DNA of 50,338 nt from Candidatus Gaiellasilicea maunaloa (GCA_024330215.1 JANDLU010000017.1:1-50338); one strand, 5' to 3'; positions 26,205 through 35,632 are shown, numbered from the stretch's first letter. The notes: generated by a model not told the origin, from the sequence alone. Made by a program: numbers and translations.

Positions 26205-26809
26205 GCGATCTCGCGCTCACGGACTTTCTCGCCTCGCTCGGGCTCGTCGGCGCGTCTGCGGAGCGCGGGCGCGCGGTGCTCGAGGCCGAGGGGATCACGA
26301 ACCCGCGCAAGAGCCGGCTCTCCGAGGCCAAGCTCGACCGCGCCCGTGCGGCGATCGACCTTCGGTTCGCCCGCTTCTGCGCCTCGTGCGCGGCGCGCAC
26401 CGACGCGGGCGGGCGAGAGGTCGTCACCGTCGCCGCGTCCGCCTGCACTCGCTGCGGCGGCTCGCGCAACGATCGCGCGCTCGCGGAGCTCGTCGAGGCG
26501 TGCGAGGCGGGCGGGCTGCGGCGGCTCGTCGTCGTCGGCGGCTCGCCCGAGGTCCGGCGCGAGCTCGGAGCTCTTCGCGGCTGGATCGAGCTCCGGCTCG
26601 TCGACGGGACCGAGCGGCGGACTCGACCCGAGGCGCAGCGCGACCTCGTCTGGGCCGACCTCGTCGTGATCGGCGGCTCGTCCGAGCTCGCACACAAGGT
26701 GTCGAGGCTCTACACCCGCGACTCGGGCTCGACGCCGGTCGTAATCGCGTCGCGGCGCGGGGTCGAGGCGATTGCAGCGGCCGTCATCGAGCACGTGCGG
26801 CGCCGCTAA
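26201..26809 (+). CDS. DUF2325-like protein with zinc ribbon
   Basis: 202 residues. The N-terminal part (LTDFLASLGLVGASAERGRAV) is helical. The centre has a four-cysteine zinc-ribbon-like element (CASC then CTRC about 20 residues later). The C-terminal half has a Rossmann-like strand-loop (RRLVVVGGSPEVRREL), then ADLVVIGGSSELAHKVSRLY and STPVVIASRRG, resembling DUF2325. It is only partly recognised and its function is unknown. Its ATG overlaps the stop of the broken VOC frame, and the same frame is open upstream through the VOC tail, so a native fusion cannot be excluded. Confidence 0.7.
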   Translation: MSDLALTDFLASLGLVGASAERGRAVLEAEGITNPRKSRLSEAKLDRARAAIDLRFARFCASCAARTDAGGREVVTVAASACTRCGGSRNDRALAELVEACEAGGLRRLVVVGGSPEVRRELGALRGWIELRLVDGTERRTRPEAQRDLVWADLVVIGGSSELAHKVSRLYTRDSGSTPVVIASRRGVEAIAAAVIEHVRRR

Positions 26810-27113
26810 CCGTGAAGGGTTCAAGTCCCCTGTCGACAGCCTGCACGACTTCGAGCGCCGGCGCATCGGCGAGACATGGGCGCTCCGGCACCCGGATCGA
26901 TGGGCGGTTCAGCTTCGTTTCCGGCGTTCCCGCGCGCTTCGGCGGTTCTGCGAGAGGGCTGCGATCTCGTCGCCGCGACACCGGGATTCGATGCCGAGCT
27001 GGGATGCGCGATGCTCGAGGGATACGTCTGGCTGCTCGAGCAAGGATTCCCGCGCCCCTTACATCACTCTGCTGAACTGACGTACTCACGTCGAACCTGA
27101 TCCATGGCGACAC
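26810..27113. other. Decayed intergenic stretch with tRNA T-arm-like motif
   Basis: 304 bp without a convincing gene. At about 26814-26840 the sequence GAAGGGTTCAAGTCCCCT resembles a tRNA T-arm (loop TTCAAGT), followed by GTCGACAGCC as if an acceptor 3' end. No matching 5' tRNA half is visible, and one stem pair is mismatched. A short frame around 26940-27100 (VLREGCDLVAATPGFDAELG) has coding-like codon use but no start signal. It may be the scar of a lost element. Confidence 0.4.
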
Positions 27114-27263
27114 GTGGACATTCGTACGCCGCCGGTCGACGAGCGTGAGTACTCGTTCGTGGACCCAACGAGCTTCGCGCTGATGCGCAAGCTGCGGATC
27201 CGGGAGGCCCTCGCCTTCGACGGCGACTTCGCCGCCGCCGGCTTCGTGGAGCTGCGCACGTAA
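27114..27263 (+). pseudogene. C-terminal remnant of a PIN-domain (VapC-like) toxin
   Basis: The last ~40 codons before TAA 27261-27263 read EYSFVDPTSFALMRKL, REALAFDGDFAAAGF, which is the C-terminal acidic-residue region of PIN-domain ribonucleases (VapC). The N-terminal catalytic Asp region and an antitoxin gene are absent, and an in-frame stop lies at 27078. It is a truncated, non-functional remnant. Confidence 0.7.
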
Positions 27264-27295
27264 GCGCCGACCGCCTCGTCGGCGACTCTTCGTAG

Positions 27296-30200
27296 ATGCA
27301 CCTCGACGACGACCGCCTCCACCTCTCCCCGTCCGACGTCACGGCATTCCTCGCCTGCGAGCACCTGACGACGCTCTCGCTCGCATACGCGCACGGGGCG
27401 ATCGAGCGGCCCGAGGTCGAGAACGAGCAGGCCGAGCTGATCTTCCGCAAGGGGCTCGAGCACGAGCGCGCCTACCTCGACTCGCTACGGGCCGAGGGGC
27501 TCACCGTGCTCGAGATCGCGGATCCGGATGGCGACTTCGCGCGCGGGGCGCGCGAGACGGCGGCTGCGATCCTCGCCGGCGAGGCCGACGTGATCTACCA
27601 GGCCGTCTTCATCCGCGAGCGCTGGCGCGGCGTCGCCGACTTCCTCGTCAAGCAGCCGGACGGCCGCTACGAGGCGCTCGACACCAAGCTCGCGCGCTCC
27701 GCCAAGCCCGCGTACATCCTCCAGCTCCTCTTCTATGACGACGAGGTCGGGCGGATCCAGGGGCGCGCGCCGGAGCGAATCCACGTTCTCCTCGGCTCGG
27801 GCGAGCGGGCGTCCTTCCGCCCGCGGGAGTTCGGTGCCTACTACCGGCGGCTGCGCTCCCGGCTCGAGGCGTTCGTCGCAGACCCGCCCGCGACCGAGCC
27901 CTATCCCGTCTCTCACTGCCGGATCTGCGACTTCAAGCCCCGCTGCGAGGGGTACTGGGACGCGGTCGACCATCTCTCGCGGGTCGCAGGGATCCGGCGC
28001 AGCCAGATCGAGAAGCTCGGCGCCGCCGGGATCGGGTCGCTCGCGCAATTCGGGCTCGCACCCGACGAGCCGATGCCGCAGGGGCTCGACGCCGACGTCT
28101 GGGAGCGGCTCCACGATCAGGCCGAGCTCCAGCACCGCCGACGCGAGACGGGCGACATCGGCCTGATCCTGCTGAAGCCGCAACCCGAGGCCGGCTTCGC
28201 GCTCCTGCCCGATCCCTCCCCGGGCGATCTCTTCTTCGACTTCGAGGGCAACCCGTTCTGGGACTCGAGCGGCGGGCTCGAGTACCTCTGGGGGATCCTC
28301 GACGTGGATGGCGAGTTCACGCCGCTCCACGCGCACGATCACGCGACGGAGCGAATCGCGTTCGAGACGTTCGTCGACCTCGTCCACGAGCGGCTCGCCG
28401 AGTATCCGGATCTGCATGTCTACCACTACGCGCAGTACGAGATCGCGGCGCTCCGACGGCTGATGGGTCGCTACGGGACCCGCGAAGCGGAGCTCGACGA
28501 CCTCCTCCGCCGCAACGTCTTCGTCGACCTCTACAAGGTCGTCCGCAACGGGATCCGCGCGGCTGTCCCAGGCTACGGGCTGAAGGAACTGGAGGTCTTC
28601 CTAGACTTCCGTCGCCAGGCCGAAGTCCAGGACGGGGGGACGTCGATCATCGTCTTCGAGCAGTGGATGCAGACCGGCGAGCAGGCGCTGCTCGACCGGA
28701 TCGACGAGTACAACCGGGAGGACTGCATCGCGACGCGGCTCCTGCGCGACTGGCTGCTCGGGCTCCGCGACGAATCGCTCGCTGCCCACGGGCCGTTCCC
28801 GCTGCCGGAGCCGAAGGAGTCGAAGCCCGTGCCGGAGGCCAAGGCGGAGCGGGCGGCGCTGCGGGCGGAGCTCCTCGCAGCGGGACACGAGCTCGCCGCA
28901 CAGCTCCTCGACTACCACGACCGCGAGCGCAAGCCGGTGTGGTGGGCGTTCTTCGACCGCATCGAGAAGACGCCCGAGGAGCTGCTCGAGGACGCCGACT
29001 CGATCTCCGGGCTCGAGAACGTCGCCGAGCGGGTGCGCGTCGACCGCTCCTGGGCCTACACGCTCAGCTTCCCGGCGCAGGAGCACAAGCTCGGGCAGGG
29101 CCGGCAGACGTTCGATCCGAAGACGCGCCGCTCGCCCGGCGAGATCCTCGAGCTCGATCGCGAGGCACGGCGGCTCGTGCTCAAGCGTGGAGGCTCGTTC
29201 GACGACGTGGATCTGCCGGCGGCGCTCATCCCCGGCCGGCCGTACGACACGGACGACCAGGAGGATGCGCTCGAGCGGCTCGGGCGCTCGCTCCTCGTCG
29301 GCGGCGGCCGTTATCCCGCGCTCGAGTCCGTGCTCCGGCGGGAGCCGTTCGGGTGGCCCGTGCAGACGACCGACCTCGACGAGATGAAGGAACTCGTGCG
29401 CTCGCTCGACGGCCGGCACCTCGTGATCCAGGGGCCGCCCGGCTCGGGGAAGACCTGGACGTCGGGACGCCTGATCGCGGATCTGATCGCCGCCGGCAAG
29501 ACGGTCGGCGTCGCCTCGACGAGTCACAAGGCGATCCACAACCTGCTCGCGGCCGTGGAGGAGGCGGCGGCCGAGCTCGGGCTCGTCTTCCGTGGCCTGA
29601 AGAAGGCAAGCAGCGGCAATCCGGAGTCGTACTACGACGGCCCGAGCGTCGAGAACGTGACCTCGGGCGAGGAGTGCGTCGACTGCGACCTCGCCGCGGG
29701 AACCGCGTGGCTGTTCTCGAACGAGCGACACGACGCGACGCTCGACTATCTCTTCGTCGACGAGGCGGGGCAGGTGTCGCTGGCCGACGCGCTCGCGTTG
29801 GGCACGGCTGCGCGGAACCTCGTGCTCGTCGGCGATCCGCTCCAGCTCGATCAGGTGCTGCAGGGGATGCATCCGTCCGGGAGCGACGCCTCGGTGCTGA
29901 AGCACCTGCTCGGCGAGCACGCGACCGTCCCGGCCGACCGCGGCCTCTTTCTCGAGCTCACGTTCCGGCTGCATCCGGACGTCTGCGGCTACATCTCGGA
30001 GGAGTTCTACGAGGGGCGGCTCGAGCCGGCGGACATTGCGCGTGGGCGGTCGACGCCGGTCGGGACCGGTCTGCGGTATCTCGCGGTGCCGCACGAGGGG
30101 CAGAGGCAGGAGTCGCCGGAGGAGGTGGCGGTCGTGCGCGTCGAGGTCGAGCGGCTTCGTGCTGCGGGCGTGCTCGCGAGCGAGATCATGGTCGTCGCGC

Positions 30201-30526
30201 CGTACAACGCGCAGGTGAATGCGTTGAAGGCGGCGCTCCCGGAACTGGTGCGAGTCGGCACGGTCGACAAGTTCCAGGGACAGGAGGCGACCGTCGTCCT
30301 CTACTCGCTGGCGAGCTCGAGCGGCGAGGAAGTCCCGCGAGGGCTCGAGTTCCTGCTCTCGCGCAACCGCCTCAATGTGGCGATCTCGCGGGCGCGCTGC
30401 CTCGCGTATCTCGTTTGCTCGCCGCGCCTTCTCGAGGTGAACGCGCGCACGATCGAGCAAATGCGGCTCGCGAATGCTCTGTGTCGGTTCGTCGAGCTCG
30501 CCGAGTCGAGCGCGACAGTGGCCTAA
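27296..30526 (+). CDS. RecB-like nuclease - SF1 helicase fusion (TM0106 type)
   Basis: 1076 residues. The N-terminal PD-(D/E)xK region shows VADFLV and EALDTK. Four cysteines, one near residue 19 (FLACEH) and CRICDFKPRC near 205-214, fit a Cas4/AddB-type iron-sulfur cluster. A second part (LFFDFEGNPFW at about 310, then HVYHYAQYEI and YNREDC) is an RNase H-like/DEDD exonuclease domain. The C-terminal half is a superfamily 1 helicase: Walker A GPPGSGKT at 713-720, DEAGQ at 822-826, GDPLQLDQVL, and the final VGTVDKFQGQEA and SRNRLNVAISRAR, like Dna2/Upf1. It is likely a DNA end-processing or repair machine. It stands alone, with no adjacent cas or defence genes. Confidence 0.9.
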   Translation: MHLDDDRLHLSPSDVTAFLACEHLTTLSLAYAHGAIERPEVENEQAELIFRKGLEHERAYLDSLRAEGLTVLEIADPDGDFARGARETAAAILAGEADVIYQAVFIRERWRGVADFLVKQPDGRYEALDTKLARSAKPAYILQLLFYDDEVGRIQGRAPERIHVLLGSGERASFRPREFGAYYRRLRSRLEAFVADPPATEPYPVSHCRICDFKPRCEGYWDAVDHLSRVAGIRRSQIEKLGAAGIGSLAQFGLAPDEPMPQGLDADVWERLHDQAELQHRRRETGDIGLILLKPQPEAGFALLPDPSPGDLFFDFEGNPFWDSSGGLEYLWGILDVDGEFTPLHAHDHATERIAFETFVDLVHERLAEYPDLHVYHYAQYEIAALRRLMGRYGTREAELDDLLRRNVFVDLYKVVRNGIRAAVPGYGLKELEVFLDFRRQAEVQDGGTSIIVFEQWMQTGEQALLDRIDEYNREDCIATRLLRDWLLGLRDESLAAHGPFPLPEPKESKPVPEAKAERAALRAELLAAGHELAAQLLDYHDRERKPVWWAFFDRIEKTPEELLEDADSISGLENVAERVRVDRSWAYTLSFPAQEHKLGQGRQTFDPKTRRSPGEILELDREARRLVLKRGGSFDDVDLPAALIPGRPYDTDDQEDALERLGRSLLVGGGRYPALESVLRREPFGWPVQTTDLDEMKELVRSLDGRHLVIQGPPGSGKTWTSGRLIADLIAAGKTVGVASTSHKAIHNLLAAVEEAAAELGLVFRGLKKASSGNPESYYDGPSVENVTSGEECVDCDLAAGTAWLFSNERHDATLDYLFVDEAGQVSLADALALGTAARNLVLVGDPLQLDQVLQGMHPSGSDASVLKHLLGEHATVPADRGLFLELTFRLHPDVCGYISEEFYEGRLEPADIARGRSTPVGTGLRYLAVPHEGQRQESPEEVAVVRVEVERLRAAGVLASEIMVVAPYNAQVNALKAALPELVRVGTVDKFQGQEATVVLYSLASSSGEEVPRGLEFLLSRNRLNVAISRARCLAYLVCSPRLLEVNARTIEQMRLANALCRFVELAESSATVA

Positions 30527-30572
30527 GCAGAAGCGTCGACAAGCATACGAACGTGTCCCTTCAGACGCATAT

Positions 30573-31580
30573 CTAAGGAAATGGGCTTCGGCCGGGGGCG
30601 AGATCGAGACTGCCGCCGTCGCGGCACTCCGCCGGCACGAGGTACGCCGGCGCAGACCGTGCCACCGTCGCGTTGTCTGCGAGCTGCTGGCGCATCATCC
30701 GCGCCGCCGTCCGCTCCGAGAGGCCTAGCCGCCGGCCGAGCGAAACCCCGCTCTGGAAGGCGTAGCAGTTCGCGATTCCCTCGTTTGCCTCGCCGCGGAG
30801 GTGCCAGGACTCGTGGGCGAGGACGGCGATCGCCCTGGCGGTCTGGCTGAACGATCCCTCGTCGGCCTCGAACGCGAGCCGGTGGAGTCGGTAGCAGATC
30901 GCCGGGGTCAGATAGGCGTTCGAGCCGCCGATCTCGGCCAGCCCGTCCGCGTGCTGGACGATCCCGACCGCCTCGCCCTCTGCGTCGCAGTGGACGCGCG
31001 CCTCGTGGCCGGCGATTCGTTGCGCCTGTGACGACAGGAGCGCTTCGGTCCTGGCTCGTTCGGCCCCGTCGAGTCCGTCCCAGCCTCCATCCCGCAGCAG
31101 CACGAACAGGACGAATGCGAGCGCGGCGAGTACGGCGACCCCCTCGACCCGGGCCAGGAAGCGCCGCCGGAACGGCCTCGAAGCTGGCGCCTCCGCTTCT
31201 TCGGGCTCGTACGGAGGCTCGCCGCGTCGCAGCCGCTCGCGGCTCTCCTCGATCAACTCCGCCACCTCCTCGTCGGTCTTGCCCGTTCCCGGGAGCCAGA
31301 CGTCGTCTCCGTCGATCCGCACGAGCACAGGCTCGAGCCACTCCTCGCCCCCGAGCTCGGCGATGTCTTCCGGCTGCGGACTGCGTCCTCGAGCCCCGGG
31401 AGCCGTTCCCCGCTCCCGCAGACCGGCGACGAGAAAATGCGCCTCGAGCGCGGCGAAGCCGAGGAATGGGAGCCACAGGGGAACCCAGCTCTGCAACCGA
31501 GGCGAGAAGAACCAGGCGAGGAGCAGCACCACCGCCGCGATCCGAAGGCGTCGTGCGTGCGGCAGGGAACCGGTCTCCAT
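30573..31580 (-). CDS. Membrane protein with HExxH metalloprotease-like motif
   Basis: 335 residues. Two N-terminal hydrophobic segments (IAAVVLLLAWFF and LWLPFLGFAALEAHFLVAG), a cytosolic-type acidic stretch, a third helix (VAVLAALAFVLFVLL) and a C-terminal domain with AVLAHESWHLRGEANEG. HESWH matches the HExxH zinc site, and a Glu in GEANEGIANCYA is suitably placed as third ligand. It is therefore a candidate membrane-anchored metallopeptidase, not a recognised family. The start ATG at 31580 is chosen over a much longer frame that runs antisense to the papain-like gene. It is divergent from that peptidase across 123 bp. Confidence 0.7.
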   Translation of the reverse strand: METGSLPHARRLRIAAVVLLLAWFFSPRLQSWVPLWLPFLGFAALEAHFLVAGLRERGTAPGARGRSPQPEDIAELGGEEWLEPVLVRIDGDDVWLPGTGKTDEEVAELIEESRERLRRGEPPYEPEEAEAPASRPFRRRFLARVEGVAVLAALAFVLFVLLRDGGWDGLDGAERARTEALLSSQAQRIAGHEARVHCDAEGEAVGIVQHADGLAEIGGSNAYLTPAICYRLHRLAFEADEGSFSQTARAIAVLAHESWHLRGEANEGIANCYAFQSGVSLGRRLGLSERTAARMMRQQLADNATVARSAPAYLVPAECRDGGSLDLAPGRSPFP

Positions 31581-31703
31581 CTCGGAGAACGTAGCCGCCG
31601 GACTTGACTCGCCAGCGCGCGCGCAGGAGCATGGCCGGAGAAGGTGGCGCGTGCCCTCCCGGGCTCCTGCGGCGCGCCGCAGGCACTGGGACAGGAGAGC
31701 GAG

Positions 31704-32495
31704 ATGGCGAGAGCGCGACGGCAACCGAAGCGGATTCTCAACTGCATCCCCTCGCGCGAGCGCGAGGACGACTGGAAGCTCGACACCGCCGAGGACTCGG
31801 GCGTGCTCGACACGGCGCCTCGCGTTCCGGCGAAGAAGGATCTGCGCCAGACCTGGTGGAAGATCCAGGATCAGGGCTCGACCGGCTCCTGCGTCGGCTG
31901 GGCGTGCGCCGACGCGATCCTCCGCTGGCACTTCGTGAAGACGAATCGGATCGCCCAGAACGAGCTGATCTCGCCGCGCTTCCAGTGGATGGCGGCCAAG
32001 GAGACCGACGATTTCAAGACGCGCCCGACTACGTTCGTCGAGGCGGAGGGAACGAGCCTCAAGGCGGCACTCGAGGTCTCGCGCAAGTTCGGCGCCGTCC
32101 GCGACTCCGTGCTCCCGTTTGCTACGGGACAGACCTACCCGGGCAACGCAAAGACCTTTTATGCGATCGCCGCACAGCTCAAGATCAGCATGTACTTCAA
32201 CCTCGGACGCAACCTCGAGAACTGGCGGCTCTGGCTCGCCACCAAGGGCCCGATCCTGACGCGCCTCGACGTCGACTCGACCTGGGACCGCGCGACCGAG
32301 AACAAGGGGAAGCTCGACGTCTACCAATCACAGACGGCGCGGGGCGGGCACGCGATCGCGCTCGTCGGCTATACCGAGACGACGTTCGTCGTCCGCAATA
32401 GCTGGGGCACGGCCTGGGGCGACAGGGGCTTCGCGCACGCATCGGTCGCCTATGCGCAGGACGCCTTCACCGAGGCGTACGGCGTGGAGCCGTGA
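31704..32495 (+). CDS. Papain-like (C1) cysteine peptidase
   Basis: 263 residues from an ATG preceded by AGGAG. All papain catalytic elements are visible: oxyanion Gln57 in QDQGSTGSC, nucleophile Cys63, His216 in GGHAIALVGY, and Asn232 in VRNSWGTAWGDRGF. There is no signal peptide and only a ~45-residue N-terminal segment before the mature-like domain, so it has no classical inhibitory propeptide. It may be cytoplasmic or exported by another route. It overlaps the O-methyltransferase by 4 bp (GTGA). Confidence 0.9.
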   Translation: MARARRQPKRILNCIPSREREDDWKLDTAEDSGVLDTAPRVPAKKDLRQTWWKIQDQGSTGSCVGWACADAILRWHFVKTNRIAQNELISPRFQWMAAKETDDFKTRPTTFVEAEGTSLKAALEVSRKFGAVRDSVLPFATGQTYPGNAKTFYAIAAQLKISMYFNLGRNLENWRLWLATKGPILTRLDVDSTWDRATENKGKLDVYQSQTARGGHAIALVGYTETTFVVRNSWGTAWGDRGFAHASVAYAQDAFTEAYGVEP

Positions 32496-33136
32496 CGTTC
32501 GTCGTTCCCGAGGAGATCGAGGCCTACGCGGCCGCGCATACGACGCCGGCCGGCCCCTTCCTCGACGAGCTCGCGGCGGAGACCCGCGCGACGCTTCCGT
32601 CGCCGCAGATGCTCACCGGCGAGCTCGAGGGCCGCCTGCTCGAGTTCCTCGTCTTCCTGACAGGTGCCCGCCGCGTCCTCGAGATCGGCACGTACTCCGG
32701 CTACTCGGCGATCTCGATGGCCCGCGCGCTGCCGCCGGACGGGACGATCGACACGCTCGAGCTCGAGCCGCGGCACGCGGAGGTCGCCTCCGGCTGGATC
32801 GACCGGACCGAGTGGGCCGACCGGATCACCGTCCACGTCGGCCCTGCCGACCGCGCGCTCGAGCGGCTGCCCGGGCCTTACGACCTCGTCTTCATCGACG
32901 CCGACAAGTCCGGCTACGCGGCGTACTACGAGGCGGCGCTGGAGCGGCTCGCGCCCCGTGGCCTGATCGTCGTCGACAACGTGCTCTGGAGCGGCCGCGT
33001 GCTCGTGGAGAGCGACGACGACACCGACGACACCCGCGCGCTGCGCGAGTTCAATGACCGTATCGTGCAGGACGAGCAGGTCGTCTGCGTGATGTTGACC
33101 GTTCGCGACGGCGTGACGCTGATCCGCCGCCGCTAG
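32492..33136 (+). CDS. Class I SAM O-methyltransferase (caffeoyl-CoA type)
   Basis: 214 residues from a GTG coupled to the peptidase stop. It begins with the helical cap of this family (PSPQMLTGELEGRLLEFLV) and then motif I, VLEIGTYSGYSAISMA. FIDADKSGYAAYYEA provides the metal-binding acidic residues, and GLIVVDNVLWSGRV follows, the usual second metal-site region. Such enzymes transfer methyl groups from SAM to catechol-like hydroxyls in a divalent-metal-dependent way. The natural substrate is unknown. Confidence 0.93.
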   Translation: MTFVVPEEIEAYAAAHTTPAGPFLDELAAETRATLPSPQMLTGELEGRLLEFLVFLTGARRVLEIGTYSGYSAISMARALPPDGTIDTLELEPRHAEVASGWIDRTEWADRITVHVGPADRALERLPGPYDLVFIDADKSGYAAYYEAALERLAPRGLIVVDNVLWSGRVLVESDDDTDDTRALREFNDRIVQDEQVVCVMLTVRDGVTLIRRR

Positions 33137-33137
33137 C

Positions 33138-33206
33138 AGGGACAGACCCTCGGACCCGTCCCGGTCGGACAGGGCTGCTTGGGACACGTCCCAGGGACTG
33201 TCCCTC
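33138..33206. repeat. GGGAC-type palindromic repeat, intergenic copy
   Basis: It contains AGGGACAGACCCT, GGGACACGTCCC and AGGGACTGTCCCT, the last a perfect inverted repeat with one central base. It fills most of the gap between the O-methyltransferase and mutS2. Related sequence occurs at 41929-42022 and, more diverged, at 38882-38930. Confidence 0.75.
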
Positions 33207-33237
33207 GCTCGCGCCGCGCGGTTCGTACACTCGTCGC

Positions 33238-35628
33238 GTGGACAGCGAAGCCCTCACCGTCCTCGACTTTCCCGTGATTGCCGAGCGGCTTGCCGACGCG
33301 ACGGCGACGTCCGCCGGCGCCGAGCTCGCACGGGCGCTCGTCCCCTCGGCGGATGCCGACGAGGTCGCTCGGCGCCAGGCCCTCACGGCGGAGGCGATCG
33401 CGCTCCTCGACCAGTCCGTCGAGCCACCGCTCGACGGGATCCGCGATGTCCGCGAGTCCGCCGCGCACGCGGCGCTCGGCGGCGTCCTCACTCCAGAGGC
33501 TTTGACAGACGTCGGGCTCACGATCGGCGGCGGCCTCCGCGCCCGCGCCGCCCTCGACGAGCACGCCGAGCTCGCGCCGCTCCTCGCCGAGCTCGCGGAC
33601 GAGATCGACCCCACGCTGGCGCCGCTCGCCGAGGGGATCGGCCGCCGCGTCGAGGAGGACGGCTCCGACCTCCGCGACACCGCCTCGCCCCGGTTGCGGA
33701 AGCTACGGGCGGAGCTACGCGAGGGCAGGCAGCGCGTGGCCGACGAGCTGCGCCGGCTCTCGCGTTCGCCCGGCCTACGCGAGCACCTCCAGGAGGACTT
33801 CGTCGCTCAGCGCGGCGGACGCCCGGTGCTCGCGGTGAAGGCGAGCGCGCGAAGCCGCGTGCCCGGAATCGTCCACGACGCCTCGGGCTCGGGCCAGACC
33901 CTCTTCGTCGAGCCGTTCCAGGTGGTCGAGCTGGTGAACCGCCAGTCGGAGGCCGCGGGCGCCGAGCGCGAGGAGGTCGTGCGGATCCTGCGCGAGCTCT
34001 CGACGGCTGTCGGTGAGCGGGCGCCGTCGCTCGAGGCGCTTGACGAGGCGACGGCCGCGATCGACCTCGCCCTCGCGTGCGGCACGCTTTCGCGACGCTG
34101 GCGCGGCTCGCCCGTGGAGGTCGCCGACAAGGTTCGCCTCCTCGGCGCGCGGCACCCGCTGCTCGACCCCGCGGCCGCGGTTCCGATCGACCTCGACCTC
34201 GGCTCCTTGCGCGCGCTCGTCATCAGCGGCCCCAACACCGGTGGCAAGACCGTCGCTCTGAAGACGCTCGGCCTGGCGGCACTCCTCCACCAGTCCGGGC
34301 TGCGCCCGCCGGCGGTTACGGCAGCGCTGCCGGTGTTCGATGAGGTGCTCGCGGACATCGGCGACCAGCAGTCGATCGAGATGAGCCTCTCGACCTTCTC
34401 CGGCCACATCAGGAACCTCGTCGCGATCCTCGGCTCGGCGACGGGGCGGTCGCTCGTGCTCGTCGACGAGCTCGCGTCCGGCACGGATCCCGTCGAAGGA
34501 TCGGCGCTCGCGCAGGCGCTTCTCGCGCAGCTCGCCGGTCAGGCGCGGCTGACGATCGTGACGACGCACTACCCGGAGCTGAAGGAGTGGGCGAGCGCGA
34601 CGGCGGGCGCCGTGAATGCCGCGACCGGGCTCGATCCCGAGACGCACGCACCCCTCTACCGGGTCGCACTCGGGCGGCCGGGCACCTCGCACGCGCTCCA
34701 GACCGCCGAGCGTCTCGGACTCGACGAGTCGGTCGTCGTGGATGCCCGCAGCCGCGTCGCGCCCGAGCGGCTGCGGATCGCGGAACTGCTCGCCGAGGCC
34801 GAGTCGGCGGAGCGGGCAGCGCTCGAGGAGCGTGAGGCCGCAGAGCGAGAGCGCACGGAGGTGCGGGAGGTCGGCGAGCGAGCACGTGAACGCGAAGCGG
34901 AGCTCGGAGCCGAGATCGAGAAGGTCCGTGCCTCGGCCGCGAAGGAGCGAGAGCTTGCCGTCGCCGAGGCCGCGCGCGACCTCGCCGCCGCCCGCGCCGA
35001 GCTACAGGAGCTGCGTGAGGAGATCCGCGTCGCGCGCCGCCGCCAGCGGGAGGCGGGCCGAGCCGCGCCCACCGGAGTCGCGCGGGCGGAGCGCGACCGT
35101 GACCGGAGCCTCGGTGCGGCCTCGAGTCGGGCCGCCCGCGCCGAGCATGCGCTTCGGGCGCTCGACCGGCCGCTCCCCCTTCAAGGCCCGCTGGCCGTCG
35201 GCGATCCGGTCGAGGCGCCGGCCGTCGGTGTCCGCGGCACGATCGCGGCGATCGACGGCGACGAGGCGGAGGTCGTCGGCACCGGCGGGCATCGTGTCCG
35301 AATTGCGCTCGCTCGGCTGCGCCCCGACTCCCGCAGCGCCCGTCCGGTCGACGACGCGCCGGCAATACGCGTCCTCGCCTCCGCGAGCGGCGACATCTCC
35401 GACGAGCTGGACGTGCGCGGACAAACAGGGCAAGAGGCGCGCGAGGCCGTCCGCTCCTTCGTCGACGCTGCCGCGCTCGCTGGCCTCCCGACCGTTCGCG
35501 TCATCCACGGGCGCGGCACCGGCGTGGTCCGAAAGGCCGTCCGGGACGAGCTGGCAACTCACCCGCTCGTCAGCGGCCACGAAAGCGACTCGGCCGACGG
35601 CGCCACCGTCGTCGACCTCGGCGTGTGA
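33238..35628 (+). CDS. mutS2: MutS2 family ATPase with Smr domain
   Basis: 796 residues from a GTG. The MutS core lacks the mismatch-recognition domain I. Walker A is GPNTGGKT at about 331-338, followed by QQSIEMSLSTFSGH, LVLVDELASGTDP (Walker B) and TTHYPELKEWA. A long Glu/Arg coiled coil spans about 510-610, then a KOW-like region. The C-terminal Smr domain has ELDVRGQTGQEA and VIHGRGTGVVRKAV. MutS2 suppresses homologous recombination in some bacteria and, in Bacillus, recognises collided ribosomes. The adjacency to an acVLRF1-like peptidyl-tRNA hydrolase fits the ribosome role. Confidence 0.95.
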   Translation: MDSEALTVLDFPVIAERLADATATSAGAELARALVPSADADEVARRQALTAEAIALLDQSVEPPLDGIRDVRESAAHAALGGVLTPEALTDVGLTIGGGLRARAALDEHAELAPLLAELADEIDPTLAPLAEGIGRRVEEDGSDLRDTASPRLRKLRAELREGRQRVADELRRLSRSPGLREHLQEDFVAQRGGRPVLAVKASARSRVPGIVHDASGSGQTLFVEPFQVVELVNRQSEAAGAEREEVVRILRELSTAVGERAPSLEALDEATAAIDLALACGTLSRRWRGSPVEVADKVRLLGARHPLLDPAAAVPIDLDLGSLRALVISGPNTGGKTVALKTLGLAALLHQSGLRPPAVTAALPVFDEVLADIGDQQSIEMSLSTFSGHIRNLVAILGSATGRSLVLVDELASGTDPVEGSALAQALLAQLAGQARLTIVTTHYPELKEWASATAGAVNAATGLDPETHAPLYRVALGRPGTSHALQTAERLGLDESVVVDARSRVAPERLRIAELLAEAESAERAALEEREAAERERTEVREVGERAREREAELGAEIEKVRASAAKERELAVAEAARDLAAARAELQELREEIRVARRRQREAGRAAPTGVARAERDRDRSLGAASSRAARAEHALRALDRPLPLQGPLAVGDPVEAPAVGVRGTIAAIDGDEAEVVGTGGHRVRIALARLRPDSRSARPVDDAPAIRVLASASGDISDELDVRGQTGQEAREAVRSFVDAAALAGLPTVRVIHGRGTGVVRKAVRDELATHPLVSGHESDSADGATVVDLGV

Positions 35629-35632
35629 GACG

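Noticed and set aside
27296-30526. Cas4-like or defence-island interpretation of the nuclease-helicase
   Set aside because: The iron-sulfur-type cysteines resemble Cas4/AddB, but no cas, restriction or toxin genes accompany it and the fusion is a broadly distributed housekeeping type.
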